This document shows positions 25,866 to 35,277 of a stretch of DNA of 64,000 bases, piece by piece (position 1 is the first letter of the stretch; every line of letters starts with the position of its first letter). The position numbers were made by a program, and so were the translations under genes. Under the pieces are notes generated by a model. It was not told where the DNA came from and did not search any database. It saw only the letters and a list, made by a program, of their open reading frames with translations. This DNA comes from CAYVAP01 sp964343195 (GTDB lineage: Bacteria > Bacteroidota > Bacteroidia > J057), in NCBI GenBank assembly GCA_964343195.1, contig CAYFIR010000005.1, positions 62,001 through 126,000 on the forward strand, written 5' to 3'.

Positions 25866-27356
25866 CTATAGGCTGGCCAGGGCTGCTTTACAACGATTTT
25901 CAAGGCCATCCTGGTAAAAGTAGTCGTTATAGGACAGGGCCTGTCGGTAATACTGCCGAGCCTTCACGAGGTCATTTTTAGCGCGTGCGATGTCTGCCTG
26001 AAAAAACGCCGAATAGGCATGCATATAGCGATGATCCTCGCTCACCTGCAAGGCCAGGCATTCCTGGTAATGCCCCATTGCATCGCTCAATTTGCCCTGG
26101 CTGTGCAAAATTCTACCATATCGATAATGCCATTCCGCCTTGTCATCGGTATTAAGTGTGCCAAAGTCCATGCTTCTCAGAGTAGTCATGGCCTGATCAA
26201 AGTAGCCTCCATCGTAATAATTTCGGGTCCGAAATAGCTTTTGGACTGTTTCACTTGGAGGGTTTTGGGCAAAAAGACCGGCCATATGGCGGGCATAGGA
26301 GTCTTCTTCAAACTGATCGCTACTACCTTCGGCAACAGCCTGAAAAAACGGTTTCCCCAGATCATAATGGCCACTAAGCGTCAGCGCCATTCCCATACGG
26401 AAGTGGGCATCGGTCCTGAACATGGCCCCGTGATAGTCGCGTATGAAACGCGCAAGGTAGCGCCTGGCCCGGGTCATATCTCCCTTGTAATAATAGGCTT
26501 TGCCCAGTTGATAATCCCAGAATGGAATGAAATACACATCACTGTTGGAGTACAGGTCTCTTCTGTAGAGAATCCGAAGGGCCTCCTCGTTTTGTTTTAT
26601 ATTCATGAGCCCGGTGGCGAGCATATAATCCAGCACCAGATTGGGGCCACGCTGAGCACGTGCTGTCTTGAGTCGGGCGATGGCCTGATCGCTCTGGTTG
26701 AGAATGCTTTTGTCCACGTGGTAAAGGATCACTTCTGATTCCATCGCCAGCAGGCGTCCTTCTTTAGCTGCCTTTTTTAACTGCTCGATTCCAGCTTTAA
26801 AATCTCCACTGAAGCCAAGCATATTGGTGAGCCACTGATAGCGGCTGGGTACTGCCCCCAGTACGACATTGAACAGGCCGAGCATTTTTAGCTGAGAGGG
26901 ATCATTGGGAAAGCGCTGGGCATTCTGGTTGATATGCTGCCGCCCCAGGCGAGCATGCTGCGCTGCTGAGAGGTAGTTGTGATGCAAAAACTCCAGTAAT
27001 GCTCGCTTGCAATGTAGCTCGCCCAGCATGACCTCCTTGTGAGGGTCCTGGGAAGAAATATTCCCCAGTTTGGTCAATAGACCTTCAAATTCGTTTTGGA
27101 ACAGGCGGAATGATCCCGCGTCCATTCTTCCCAGGTGTCTGTAAACCAGGAGGTTCCCTCTGTAGTACGCTGCATACCCGGGGTATCCGATGGCAGCAAG
27201 GCGGTCAACTTTGGCCTGTGCGGCATCCAGTTTGAAGCTCGCCATCAGGTCTTCAATCTCCTGGGTCAGGGGTTCAGGACCTGTAACAGGAGAGTCGGAT
27301 GCCTGGACGCTGATAAGGCTTATCAGCAGAATAAAAAAAGCAATGAGGCGTAACAT
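25866..27356 (-). CDS. Secreted/periplasmic tetratricopeptide-repeat protein
   Basis: A 496-residue protein with a signal peptide (residues 1-19) and a helical TPR solenoid. Repeats are clearest in the C-terminal half: PFWDYQLGKAYYYKGDMTRA, AEWHYRYGRILHSQGKLSDA and AFFQADIARAKNDLVKARQY. Residues about 160-215 contain VVLGAVPSRYQWLTNMLGFSGD, similar to what I recall of the eukaryotic TTC39/IML2 TPR proteins. The function is unknown; TPR proteins mostly scaffold complexes. It is divergent from ogt, and upstream of the GT4 gene on the same strand. Confidence 0.8.
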   Translation of the reverse strand: MLRLIAFFILLISLISVQASDSPVTGPEPLTQEIEDLMASFKLDAAQAKVDRLAAIGYPGYAAYYRGNLLVYRHLGRMDAGSFRLFQNEFEGLLTKLGNISSQDPHKEVMLGELHCKRALLEFLHHNYLSAAQHARLGRQHINQNAQRFPNDPSQLKMLGLFNVVLGAVPSRYQWLTNMLGFSGDFKAGIEQLKKAAKEGRLLAMESEVILYHVDKSILNQSDQAIARLKTARAQRGPNLVLDYMLATGLMNIKQNEEALRILYRRDLYSNSDVYFIPFWDYQLGKAYYYKGDMTRARRYLARFIRDYHGAMFRTDAHFRMGMALTLSGHYDLGKPFFQAVAEGSSDQFEEDSYARHMAGLFAQNPPSETVQKLFRTRNYYDGGYFDQAMTTLRSMDFGTLNTDDKAEWHYRYGRILHSQGKLSDAMGHYQECLALQVSEDHRYMHAYSAFFQADIARAKNDLVKARQYYRQALSYNDYFYQDGLENRCKAALASL

Positions 27357-27421
27357 AAAGTAAGGAAAAGGTGGAGTTGGGTTAGGCTGCTTAGCTCGGA
27401 GAAATTAGTCGAAAAAGCAAA

Positions 27422-27442
27422 TACAATTGGTGTAAAATTGTA
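27422..27442. repeat. Inverted repeat in the TPR/ogt divergent region
   Basis: TACAATT at 27422-27428 and AATTGTA at 27436-27442, a perfect 7-bp pair around GGTGTAA. An overlapping near-palindrome GTGTA-N6-TACAC covers 27430-27445. It could be an operator for either gene. Confidence 0.45.
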
Positions 27443-27523
27443 CACTATTGGACATTTTATGAGGCCGACTGCAGGAAACAAGCAAAATGCGTATATTACC
27501 TCTTGAACTGCCAAGCAATAACT

Positions 27524-28024
27524 ATGTTGCAACCAGAATCAGTAGCCAAGACTTATTACGATACTCCTATCGGCACAGCTGAGATCTCGGCCTCCGATCA
27601 GGGAATTACTTCATTGCAGCTGGTTGAGTTTCCAACCTATGAGATAAATCCTGCACAGGACTTTTTGTTGGAGGCAATCGAGCAGCTAGATGAGTATTTT
27701 TCAGGAAAACGCAACCACTTCACCGTATTCCTTGATCTCCAGGGTACTCAGTTTCAAAATCGGGTTTGGCGCCAGCTACGGGAAATTCCCATGGGGCAGA
27801 CGATGACTTATCTGGAGGTAGCAAAAGCCATTGAATCTCCGGATGCAGTGAGAGCTGTAGGGAGTGCCTGTGGCCGCAATCAGCACTGGATCATGGTTCC
27901 CTGCCACCGCGTCATAGGCTCCGATGGCAAGCTGACAGGTTACGCGGGTGGAATTACCCGAAAGCGGTGGCTATTGGATCACGAGTGGGGAGTATTGCAT
28001 GGAAAACAGGCCAGCCTGTTCTAG
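27524..28024 (+). CDS. ogt: Methylated-DNA--protein-cysteine methyltransferase
   Basis: A 166-residue suicide DNA-repair protein that takes the alkyl group from O6-alkylguanine onto its own cysteine. The active site IMVPCHRVIG is exact, followed by GGITRKRWLLDHE. The N-terminal domain has YYDTPIGTAEISASDQGITS. QFQNRVWRQLREIPMGQTMTY is the helix-turn-helix region that holds DNA. I start at ATG 27524; a TTG seven codons upstream (27503) is in frame but less likely. It is convergent with the DUF6089-like gene, with a shared terminator between them. Confidence 0.94.
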   Translation: MLQPESVAKTYYDTPIGTAEISASDQGITSLQLVEFPTYEINPAQDFLLEAIEQLDEYFSGKRNHFTVFLDLQGTQFQNRVWRQLREIPMGQTMTYLEVAKAIESPDAVRAVGSACGRNQHWIMVPCHRVIGSDGKLTGYAGGITRKRWLLDHEWGVLHGKQASLF

Positions 28025-28054
28025 GAACATTCCCTGATAACAATAAAAAACGAA

Positions 28055-28086
28055 AATCCCCACCTATGCTTACATCGGTGGGGATT
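28055..28086 (-). terminator. Terminator between ogt and the DUF6089-like gene
   Basis: A perfect 10-bp stem, AATCCCCACC (28055-28064) and GGTGGGGATT (28077-28086). The minus-strand side runs into TTTTCGTTTTTTATTG, so it mainly serves the minus-strand gene and may work on both. Confidence 0.8.
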
Positions 28087-28112
28087 GCTGTTTATCGAGC
28101 TCCTGATAGGTA

Positions 28113-28946
28113 TCAGTCAGGAGTGGCGTATCGGCTCAGGTAATAATTGACAGTCAGCATCGCGAAGAAATATCCATCGTTCGCATTTGGGTTTCCTCTG
28201 ACGGACCCGTACTTGGATATATATTCTTCGTAAGGAATTGCAGAACGATAAGCCATCCGCGCTGCCGTAGGATTCTGCTCAGCCAGAGCTTCCAGATCCG
28301 GGTAGAGGGTACTTACATCATCGAGATAATCTGTCAGAGTAAGGCGATACCCCAGCTCCATGCTGAGTCCTACCCGCTCGCTCACGCGAGAGTTGATTCC
28401 AATCCCTCCAGGAAGTGAAACCTGGAATCGTGAATAACTTCTGGGTGCATTATCATCAAGAAACTGTCCTTCAGTTCCAAGAGGCTGTAGTTCAATGGGA
28501 GAACCGTCAAATGTACCTTTTGGGTTAAAGTGGAACATGGTCACTCCACCAAAAAAATACGGCGTAAAGAATGGACGGCTGATCCACGCATTTCCATAGT
28601 TCTTATCCTTGAACACTTCGTACACCATGACGGTGCTTACCTCAAAGATGGGACTGGTGAAGCTCAGGTTACGGGCGACACGTGCAGGGTCTTCTGCAAA
28701 CCGGTCGGAAGCCTCAATCTCCCCATAGGACATTCCCAGACGGAAAGCCAGGTTGGGCTGAATGTAGCGATAATAGAACAGACCACCGGCAGGCTTTAGG
28801 AAATTGGCGCGAAAGCCATCGGTCAGGTCACCGTAGTAATATACGGTTCCGATTCCCCCTGTAACTGCGTGGGTGCGTTGCCCCATCAGCATATGGAAGC
28901 TCCCCAGTGCAACCAGTAGAATAGTGAATAGAGTTAAGCGTTTCAT
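28113..28946 (-). CDS. DUF6089-like outer-membrane beta-barrel protein
   Basis: From ATG 28946 (MKRLTLF) the protein is 277 residues. The frame extends upstream to 29012, but those 22 residues are not a signal peptide. A normal signal peptide follows the chosen start. Mature sequence begins with THAVTGGIGTVYYYGDLTDG and contains GLFYYRYIQPNLAFRLGMSYGEI and FTPYFFGGVTMFHFNPKG, the usual wording of DUF6089 and similar small Bacteroidota barrels. It ends FFAMLTVNYYLSRY. Function is unknown. It is a likely eight-stranded or larger outer-membrane barrel. Confidence 0.82.
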   Translation of the reverse strand: MKRLTLFTILLVALGSFHMLMGQRTHAVTGGIGTVYYYGDLTDGFRANFLKPAGGLFYYRYIQPNLAFRLGMSYGEIEASDRFAEDPARVARNLSFTSPIFEVSTVMVYEVFKDKNYGNAWISRPFFTPYFFGGVTMFHFNPKGTFDGSPIELQPLGTEGQFLDDNAPRSYSRFQVSLPGGIGINSRVSERVGLSMELGYRLTLTDYLDDVSTLYPDLEALAEQNPTAARMAYRSAIPYEEYISKYGSVRGNPNANDGYFFAMLTVNYYLSRYATPD

Positions 28947-29082
28947 CTGAAGTCTAAGTAATTTTATCCCAATACCAAATTCTAAATAGTAGCTTTGAGT
29001 GTTGTAGGCCATTACTTTATGTGGCGAAATTACACTTTCCCTTATTATTTCTCTTTAGGTTAAGCGGAAAAGTAAACTAATA

Positions 29083-30048
29083 ATGACACAATCAATCACT
29101 CGACTCTGGATCATACTGCTTGGGGGAGTAGCCTTACTTGGTCAGGCAAGCTGTAAATCCAATTCTGATTCCAACAAGACAACTACCGTACCAAACATGC
29201 AGGCACTTCCCGATAGCCTGAGATTAAACTGGACTTATAACCTTGAAAGACCTTCGGGAATTATGCCTCTTCCCGAGGAGCTGGAGGAAGTGTCTGGTCT
29301 TTCTTATGGTGCTGATAGCCAGATTTTTATGCTAAATGATGAGCTTGGAGCTTATTATATTTTTTCGTTAAATACCCAAGCCGTGGAAAGTAAGGTTTCT
29401 TTTGCTTTAGCAGGGGATTATGAAGGCATAGAGTTGGTTGGCGATCAGTTGTTTGCTCTGAGGAGTGATGGACAAATCTTTCAGATGGGAGATCCTTACA
29501 ACGAAGATCCACCCATGGAATCCTTCCGAACCATGCTTAGTAATAACGATGATACGGAAGGCCTTGGATATGATCCTCAAACTGGAAAACTGCTCATTGC
29601 CTGTAAGGAGCCCTCTCGCTACCGGAATCGTGACGATCGCTGGAGAGCTGTTTATGGGTACGACATTGCTACCCATGAAGTAGCTGAAGTTCCAGTCCTG
29701 GAAATCGACCTCGCAGAAATCAAAGCGGAAATGATGGCTTCAGCTGTGACCGATAAGGAAATCGAGCGTGCCCGGGAATTCGAAGTTGAAAAAGAAAAAA
29801 GCTTTAAACCCTCAGCCATTGCGGTTCACCCGATAACGGGGCACTATTATTTGCTGGCATCTGCTGGCAAACTAATCATAGTTCTCAACCGGGCAGGGCA
29901 GGTAATTGGTGCAAAGCACCTGCCCAGAAATCCATTTTCCCAACCAGAAGGTATCTGCTTTTCTCCAGAAGGAGATATGTTCATATCCAATGAAGCCCGG
30001 GATGGGCAGGCAACTCTTCTATGGTTTGAATATCAGCCGAATCAATGA
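29083..30048 (+). CDS. SdiA-regulated-like beta-propeller lipoprotein
   Basis: A 321-residue lipoprotein: signal with lipobox GQASC (Cys25), then a linker rich in Ser/Asn/Thr. From residue about 60 it has LEEVSGLSYGADSQIFMLND, YEGIELVGDQLFALRSDGQI, DTEGLGYDPQTGKLLIACKE and FSQPEGICFSPEGDMFISNE, the blade pattern of SdiA-regulated (PF06977-type) propellers. The biochemical role is unknown; some propellers of this sort bind or hydrolyse small molecules. It overlaps the next gene by four bases (ATGA). Confidence 0.8.
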   Translation: MTQSITRLWIILLGGVALLGQASCKSNSDSNKTTTVPNMQALPDSLRLNWTYNLERPSGIMPLPEELEEVSGLSYGADSQIFMLNDELGAYYIFSLNTQAVESKVSFALAGDYEGIELVGDQLFALRSDGQIFQMGDPYNEDPPMESFRTMLSNNDDTEGLGYDPQTGKLLIACKEPSRYRNRDDRWRAVYGYDIATHEVAEVPVLEIDLAEIKAEMMASAVTDKEIERAREFEVEKEKSFKPSAIAVHPITGHYYLLASAGKLIIVLNRAGQVIGAKHLPRNPFSQPEGICFSPEGDMFISNEARDGQATLLWFEYQPNQ

Positions 30049-30641
30049 AAGACGCACTGGCCCAAAGGCTGTACGAAGTCTGGAGTCAGGACCTTCAGGA
30101 AGCATTCCTGAATGGCCGCATCATCAACGAGACCATGTTGGTCGCAGAGATGTACAGAGCCATAAAAGATCCGGGTATGGATGGCCTTGAGGCCTGGGTT
30201 TGCCCGGAACTGATGTTTCCGAGGCAGCCAGGTCCTATCTTCGATCAGCTGAATTTGTACCACCTCAGGCACTACCTGGAAGGAAAACATCCTGAACTGC
30301 TGATTACAGATGGGGAGGAAGTCGTGGCCGTATTGGTGCTGCGATTCGATCCCTTTGAGTTTGTCAACTTCCGACCAGACATCAGGTTACTTTCCAACCT
30401 GTTTCAGCTGGCTGGGCAGGATGCGCTACTGTTGGGCCTTGGAGATGCGCAAAAGGAGTATCCTATCGCCGACAACCTGCTGCTAGCTTATGGCCTCATC
30501 ACCCGACGGAGTTCACTGGGGTTTCAGGTACGAAGCCTGGAAGAAGTCGTTCCGGTAGAGGAGTTCCCACGGCCCCTGTTACAGCTGAAGGGTGAAATTG
30601 ACCCTCCTCATAATCAGTTTCAGGTAAGGTGGCTAAACTGA
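30045..30641 (+). CDS. Uncharacterised cytoplasmic protein coupled to the SdiA-like lipoprotein gene
   Basis: A 198-residue protein with no signal peptide or membrane helix. It is acidic and mixed alpha/beta, with YHLRHYLEGKHPELLITDGE and VLVLRFDPFEFVNFRPDIRL. The middle resembles a strand-rich nuclease or sensor fold but no motif I can name. Its ATG overlaps the preceding stop (ATGA), so it is co-translated with a lipoprotein. It ends 55 bp before hflX. I do not recognise it. Confidence 0.65.
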   Translation: MKDALAQRLYEVWSQDLQEAFLNGRIINETMLVAEMYRAIKDPGMDGLEAWVCPELMFPRQPGPIFDQLNLYHLRHYLEGKHPELLITDGEEVVAVLVLRFDPFEFVNFRPDIRLLSNLFQLAGQDALLLGLGDAQKEYPIADNLLLAYGLITRRSSLGFQVRSLEEVVPVEEFPRPLLQLKGEIDPPHNQFQVRWLN

Positions 30642-30696
30642 ATATCCGTAACTTGTCCCCCTTGCTACCGTACTCTCACCGATACGTTGTTGTGGA

Positions 30697-31905
30697 ATGA
30701 TAGAGAAGAATACGCAGATTAAAAAAGGGCCTGAACCTGAGAAGGCCATCCTTGTAGGAGTTTGCTCCCGGGAGATGACCTTTGAACAGTCAAAGGAGTA
30801 CTTGGACGAGCTGGCTTTCCTGACGGAAACAGCCGGTGGACGGGCTGTGCGATCATTTATTCAGAATCTTGACAAGCCGATCACCGCTACCTATGTCGGC
30901 TCGGGTAAGCTCCTTGAAATCAAGGATGCCATAGAAGAAACCGAGGCAAACCTGGTCATTTTTGATGATGACCTGTCCCCATCCCAAATCCGGAACCTGG
31001 ATCAGGAACTGGGTATCAAGGTGCTGGACCGTTCGTCCCTGATTTTGCACATATTCTCCGAAAGAGCGCAGACTGCCCAGGCCCGGACCCAGGTGGACCT
31101 GGCTCAGTATCAGTATGTTTTGCCACGCCTGACAGGGATGTGGACCCACCTTGGACGTCAGCGAGGGGGTATCGGACTAAAGGGGGCCGGTGAAAAAGAG
31201 ATCGAGACGGACCGTCGGATTATTCGTGAGCGGATTAGCCAGCTAAAAAAACAGCTGGTAAAGATCGACAAGCAGGACGCAACTCGTCGTAAAAACAGGT
31301 CGCAGTTTGTTCGCGTAGCCCTTGTAGGATATACCAATGTCGGGAAATCTACCCTGATGAACCGCATTTCCAAGGCGGAAGTGTTGGCAGAAAACAAGCT
31401 CTTTGCTACCCTGGATACCACCGTTCGAAAAGTGACGCTACAGGGGATTCCCTTCCTGTTGTCTGATACCGTAGGATTTATCCGAAAGCTGCCGACGCAC
31501 CTCATCGAGTCATTCAAAAGTACCCTCGCCGAGTCTCAGGAGTCGGATATCCTCATCCATGTGGTGGATGTCTCTCACCCTCACTTTGAGGCCCATATGA
31601 ATAATGTGCATGAGACGCTGCGCAGCCTGAGCATCACCGACAAGACCGTGATCACGGTCTTCAATAAAATAGATCAACTGGATGAGCCCCTGAGAACCAG
31701 CATTCATGACCACTGGTTGGTGCGCGAAAACCAGCCTGCGGTGTGTATGTCTGCCTACACTGGTGAGGGAGTTGAGGAATTCCGAAACCTGGTTATCGGA
31801 GAACTGGTCAAGCAGTATGAGGCCAAACAGGTCAATGGGGGCACCCATCCGTTTCTGGAGCAATACCAATATTTTAAAATGGCTGAAGAACAGGAGGAAC
31901 AGTAG
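30697..31905 (+). CDS. hflX: GTPase HflX
   Basis: A 402-residue ribosome-associated GTPase that splits stalled or heat-damaged 70S ribosomes. The N-terminal domain ends in the family mark RQRGGIGLKGAGEKEIETDR at 154-173. The G domain has G1 GYTNVGKST (211-219), G3 DTVGF with IRKLPTHLIESFKSTL, and G4 FNKIDQLD. The length is normal. It is on the same strand as the gene pair upstream, with a 55-bp gap. Confidence 0.96.
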   Translation: MIEKNTQIKKGPEPEKAILVGVCSREMTFEQSKEYLDELAFLTETAGGRAVRSFIQNLDKPITATYVGSGKLLEIKDAIEETEANLVIFDDDLSPSQIRNLDQELGIKVLDRSSLILHIFSERAQTAQARTQVDLAQYQYVLPRLTGMWTHLGRQRGGIGLKGAGEKEIETDRRIIRERISQLKKQLVKIDKQDATRRKNRSQFVRVALVGYTNVGKSTLMNRISKAEVLAENKLFATLDTTVRKVTLQGIPFLLSDTVGFIRKLPTHLIESFKSTLAESQESDILIHVVDVSHPHFEAHMNNVHETLRSLSITDKTVITVFNKIDQLDEPLRTSIHDHWLVRENQPAVCMSAYTGEGVEEFRNLVIGELVKQYEAKQVNGGTHPFLEQYQYFKMAEEQEEQ

Positions 31906-31971
31906 TCATTTTTCATGATGCAGCTTATTGAATCATGATCATCGAAAAGTGACCTGTAACCTTTGGTTGGA

Positions 31972-32003
31972 TTTGCATTATACAAGAGGGCCTTTTCTCT
32001 TTG
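31972..32003 (+). promoter_or_regulatory. Candidate promoter for the TPR membrane protein
   Basis: TTTG at 31972-31975, a 20-nt spacer, then TCTCTTTG at 31996-32003, one base from TAnnTTTG. The start codon is 43 bp further on. Confidence 0.5.
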
Positions 32004-32046
32004 CTCCCGCTGGGATAATTTGCCTATCTGAAAGCCCGGAGAACCT

Positions 32047-35000
32047 ATGGATCTGAAAAGACTTCCTTTTTTACCCCTCAATTTCTTTTTCCATCAGCTA
32101 AATAAGGCGAACAAAACCGCTTTTGTCATTGGCATGGCCCTGCTAGGGCTGAGTGTGGGGGCATGGTTATTTTCCTATCAGAATCCCACTGCCTACTCGA
32201 TTGAGGTCAATGCTGTGCCGGAAACCCTGAGTGAGCAGGTGGCAGTGGACACCGTGGAGGCTTCCTATCGCTCATTCCCGTTAACTTTTGATGCTTACAG
32301 ACAGCAGGTGTTTTTTTCAGCATCGCCTATTACCCCGCCTAACTGGGCATTTGTGGTAGCCTTTGTCGTGCTGGCTCTGGCCTGGTCCCTGTTACTGGCC
32401 AATGCCAGTGTGATCCGCTCGAGGTGGGCCTTTTTGTTCTATTTACTGTTTGCCATCTGGATACATACCACCGGAGTTGCCAGTCTGATAGTCGATCATC
32501 CCTGGGGCAGCCGAGGAGTGGAGCTGGTCATTATGCTGATTTTTCTGGGAGTGGCCTATGCTTTCCAATCCAATATGCTGAAAGGAAGGCTGGGCCTGAG
32601 GTTTGGGGTGATGGCAGCCCTGAGCGCATTGGTATTCGGGCTAGCTTACGGATTAAGTGGAAAAGCGGAGCTGGTCTTCCACCAAATGATGGGAGAGTCC
32701 TTCATTTACCTCTCCATCCTTACCTTGATCCTGGTACTGTTTGTCAGCAAGGAACCGACCAATCTGCTTGTGTATCTGGCTACCAACCGAGCCAACCCCA
32801 CGAATCGCCTCAAGGCCCCCTTCGTTTACATTGGCCTGGGGCTCTTGCAACTGGTTAACCTTTTCTGGCTGGACCACTATTTAGGATGGAATTTTGTGAC
32901 CCAGGAAACACCCGGTTTTCGCCCATCGCATCTCCTGGCGATGGCCTTTGTCCTGACACCATTTCTCTCCCAGAATCATTACCATCAGGTCCGAAATATC
33001 TTCTCCACCCTAGGGGTGTTTACCCTGATGCTGGTAATCTGGCCGCTCATAGGAGTTGTATTTCTCTGGGCCAATCTCGCTGCATTTGACCCGTTGATGG
33101 CCTATACCATCGACCGAATGGCGGCCATCACCTTCACCGGAGTGGGGGTAGGACATGTGCTGTTTATCCTCATGAATCACATCGAACTGATTCGTCACCG
33201 AATCAACATGTACTACCTGATGGCAGATGGACCACGTGTAGGCTTCACCATGGTTTGGTTACTGGGGCTTACCCTTTGGGTTTTTGCGGAAGGCAGTGAA
33301 AACTGGAAAACCCCCCGGCTGCTTTCTCATGGCTATGCCCTGCATCAGGCTGACCAGTTTTGGTTGGAAGGAAACCAGGAGAATGCGGCGACCTTTTATG
33401 AAATTTCCATCCGGCTCGCTGGAAGCAGCCCCAAAGCTCACCATAACCTGGCCTCTATCCAGTTGGCGGATCAAACCCTGTTGGGGGAGGCTGTGACACA
33501 TTACCAGAAGGCTAGTCGGAGCTTTGACTTTCCCTATGGATACCTGAATGCTGCAAGTCTTTTTCGCCTGAATAATCAATCCGATCAGGCCATGCAAGTC
33601 ATGGAATCTGCGTTGGAGCGCTATCCGGATCAGCCACAACTCCTTAATAACCTTGGGAATATCTGGCTGGAGAAACAAGAACCGGACTCTGCCATCAAGG
33701 CCTATCAGGCTGCTCTGAAGGCAGATCTGTCTCAGGCTGCGACCTATAGCAACCTTGCGCAATTGTACTGGCAATATGATCGAGAAAAGTCTGCCACGGA
33801 GTTTTTTCAGGCAGCGGTTGAGCTTTCTGATCCTGGTACTTCGGTGCTGCTCAGTTCCATTTGGTATCAACTACAGACAGGGGAAAAACTTGACATGCCG
33901 GGACTTTCCGGGGAAGGACTGGATGATCCCCTGTTGATCTACAACTATCAACTTCTCCATTTGGATGAGGGAGACACCGTGGGACGGGGGGTGATTCGGT
34001 CGATGGCAGATCAGGGAGCAGCTCCTGATGCGATGCTGTTAGACGGCTATCTGCTGTTCCTCGAGGGCGATATTGAGCGTGCCCTTAGTCGATTGGAATA
34101 CCTTGCCGAAGGGTACGATGCCTATGCCGCTCCCGCTAATTACCTCATTGGAGTTAGCTATTACCAGCTAGGGCTGCCGGAAATGGCAAAGGTCTATTTT
34201 GAGAAGCAGGCCAGGGTCGGTGATCCACAGGGACGCTTTTTGGCAGCCGTAATGGACATAGACCTGGGGCGAGCCGAGGAAGCTAATGCGGCCCTTTCGC
34301 TCCTTAGAGCAGAGGAGGAGGAATATTTCGAGCCGGCTTCACGTGAGATTGCGATGCTGCTCAAGGCCTATGGTCAGGACCTGTATGCCCAACTGGAATA
34401 TGACCTCTCAAAGCTCAACTACGAAGAAAAGATTCGAATGGGGCGCTATTCAGACAGTATGCAGTATTTCAGCACTGCCCTGAGAATTTATCAGGATCTG
34501 ATAGCGAAAGATACTGCCCGTATCGAGCCATATCTGGAAATGGGGCGCATTTATAACAGGTATTGCGACGAGTTGGCAGGAGTAAACCTTCGGTTGGGAC
34601 TGGAGCAAGCCGCTAATTCAAGGCCCCTTCGCCTTGCATATGTGGAGAGTTTGCTGTGTGAGGGGAAGGTCGATTCTGCGGCATATCTGCTGTCTCAGGT
34701 CGCAGAGGATGACTTCGAGGATGAATGGCAGCGTCGACTCAAGGCTCAGCTGACCTTGCAGCAGGGGGATACGGCCATGTCCGCTGAAATCCTGTCTGAG
34801 TTTATCGCGGAGCAACCCCTGGCCCGCGATGCCATTCTGGACCTTGCGGGTATTTATCAGCAACAGGAAGATTACTTTGCGCTCAACCAGTTGATGGGAG
34901 TGGCTTTGCGGATGAATGATCAGCATCCGCTATTCTGGTATTATTTTGCCTGGTCTTCTCGAGGCCTTGGCTACGGTGAGGACGCTGCCTATGGGGCACG

Positions 35001-35094
35001 CATGGCGATTGAACTGGCGTTTAATTCTCAACAGGCGGCGACCTTCGATGCCGAATTTGAGGAGGTGCTTCGCCAATATCCGGATGCAGGATAG
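32047..35094 (+). CDS. Polytopic membrane protein with C-terminal TPR repeats
   Basis: A 1015-residue protein. Residues about 20-435 carry roughly ten membrane helices. From about residue 430 to the end it is a tetratricopeptide solenoid: DQFWLEGNQENAATFYEISI, NLASIQLADQTLLGEAVTHY, LNNLGNIWLEKQEPDSAIKA, and later repeats. There is no recognised catalytic motif in the membrane part. It may be an assembly or scaffolding protein of the inner membrane with its TPR part in one compartment; topology was not computed. It is convergent with the zinc-ribbon gene. A promoter candidate is listed upstream. Confidence 0.8.
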   Translation: MDLKRLPFLPLNFFFHQLNKANKTAFVIGMALLGLSVGAWLFSYQNPTAYSIEVNAVPETLSEQVAVDTVEASYRSFPLTFDAYRQQVFFSASPITPPNWAFVVAFVVLALAWSLLLANASVIRSRWAFLFYLLFAIWIHTTGVASLIVDHPWGSRGVELVIMLIFLGVAYAFQSNMLKGRLGLRFGVMAALSALVFGLAYGLSGKAELVFHQMMGESFIYLSILTLILVLFVSKEPTNLLVYLATNRANPTNRLKAPFVYIGLGLLQLVNLFWLDHYLGWNFVTQETPGFRPSHLLAMAFVLTPFLSQNHYHQVRNIFSTLGVFTLMLVIWPLIGVVFLWANLAAFDPLMAYTIDRMAAITFTGVGVGHVLFILMNHIELIRHRINMYYLMADGPRVGFTMVWLLGLTLWVFAEGSENWKTPRLLSHGYALHQADQFWLEGNQENAATFYEISIRLAGSSPKAHHNLASIQLADQTLLGEAVTHYQKASRSFDFPYGYLNAASLFRLNNQSDQAMQVMESALERYPDQPQLLNNLGNIWLEKQEPDSAIKAYQAALKADLSQAATYSNLAQLYWQYDREKSATEFFQAAVELSDPGTSVLLSSIWYQLQTGEKLDMPGLSGEGLDDPLLIYNYQLLHLDEGDTVGRGVIRSMADQGAAPDAMLLDGYLLFLEGDIERALSRLEYLAEGYDAYAAPANYLIGVSYYQLGLPEMAKVYFEKQARVGDPQGRFLAAVMDIDLGRAEEANAALSLLRAEEEEYFEPASREIAMLLKAYGQDLYAQLEYDLSKLNYEEKIRMGRYSDSMQYFSTALRIYQDLIAKDTARIEPYLEMGRIYNRYCDELAGVNLRLGLEQAANSRPLRLAYVESLLCEGKVDSAAYLLSQVAEDDFEDEWQRRLKAQLTLQQGDTAMSAEILSEFIAEQPLARDAILDLAGIYQQQEDYFALNQLMGVALRMNDQHPLFWYYFAWSSRGLGYGEDAAYGARMAIELAFNSQQAATFDAEFEEVLRQYPDAG

Positions 35095-35277
35095 ACAAAA
35101 ATCCGTAAAATAGAGAATCACGTGAACTAATGGTTAAAATGTCCAATCGGTTCCGAAGGCGCGTTTTTGAAAAAGAAAACGAGCCTCAGAGACGTGAAGA
35201 CAGCCCGTATCGGCATAAAAAGTCTACCGAGCCAACTGTTAATTCGCATGAATCAGGCTTATAACCCCGTACTATTC

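Noticed and set aside
31913..31938. TCATGAT/ATCATGA hairpin after hflX as terminator
   Set aside because: The stem is short and AT-rich and no T-run follows.
33259..33870. 203-codon minus-strand frame inside the polytopic TPR protein
   Set aside because: It is a shadow of the TPR reading frame.
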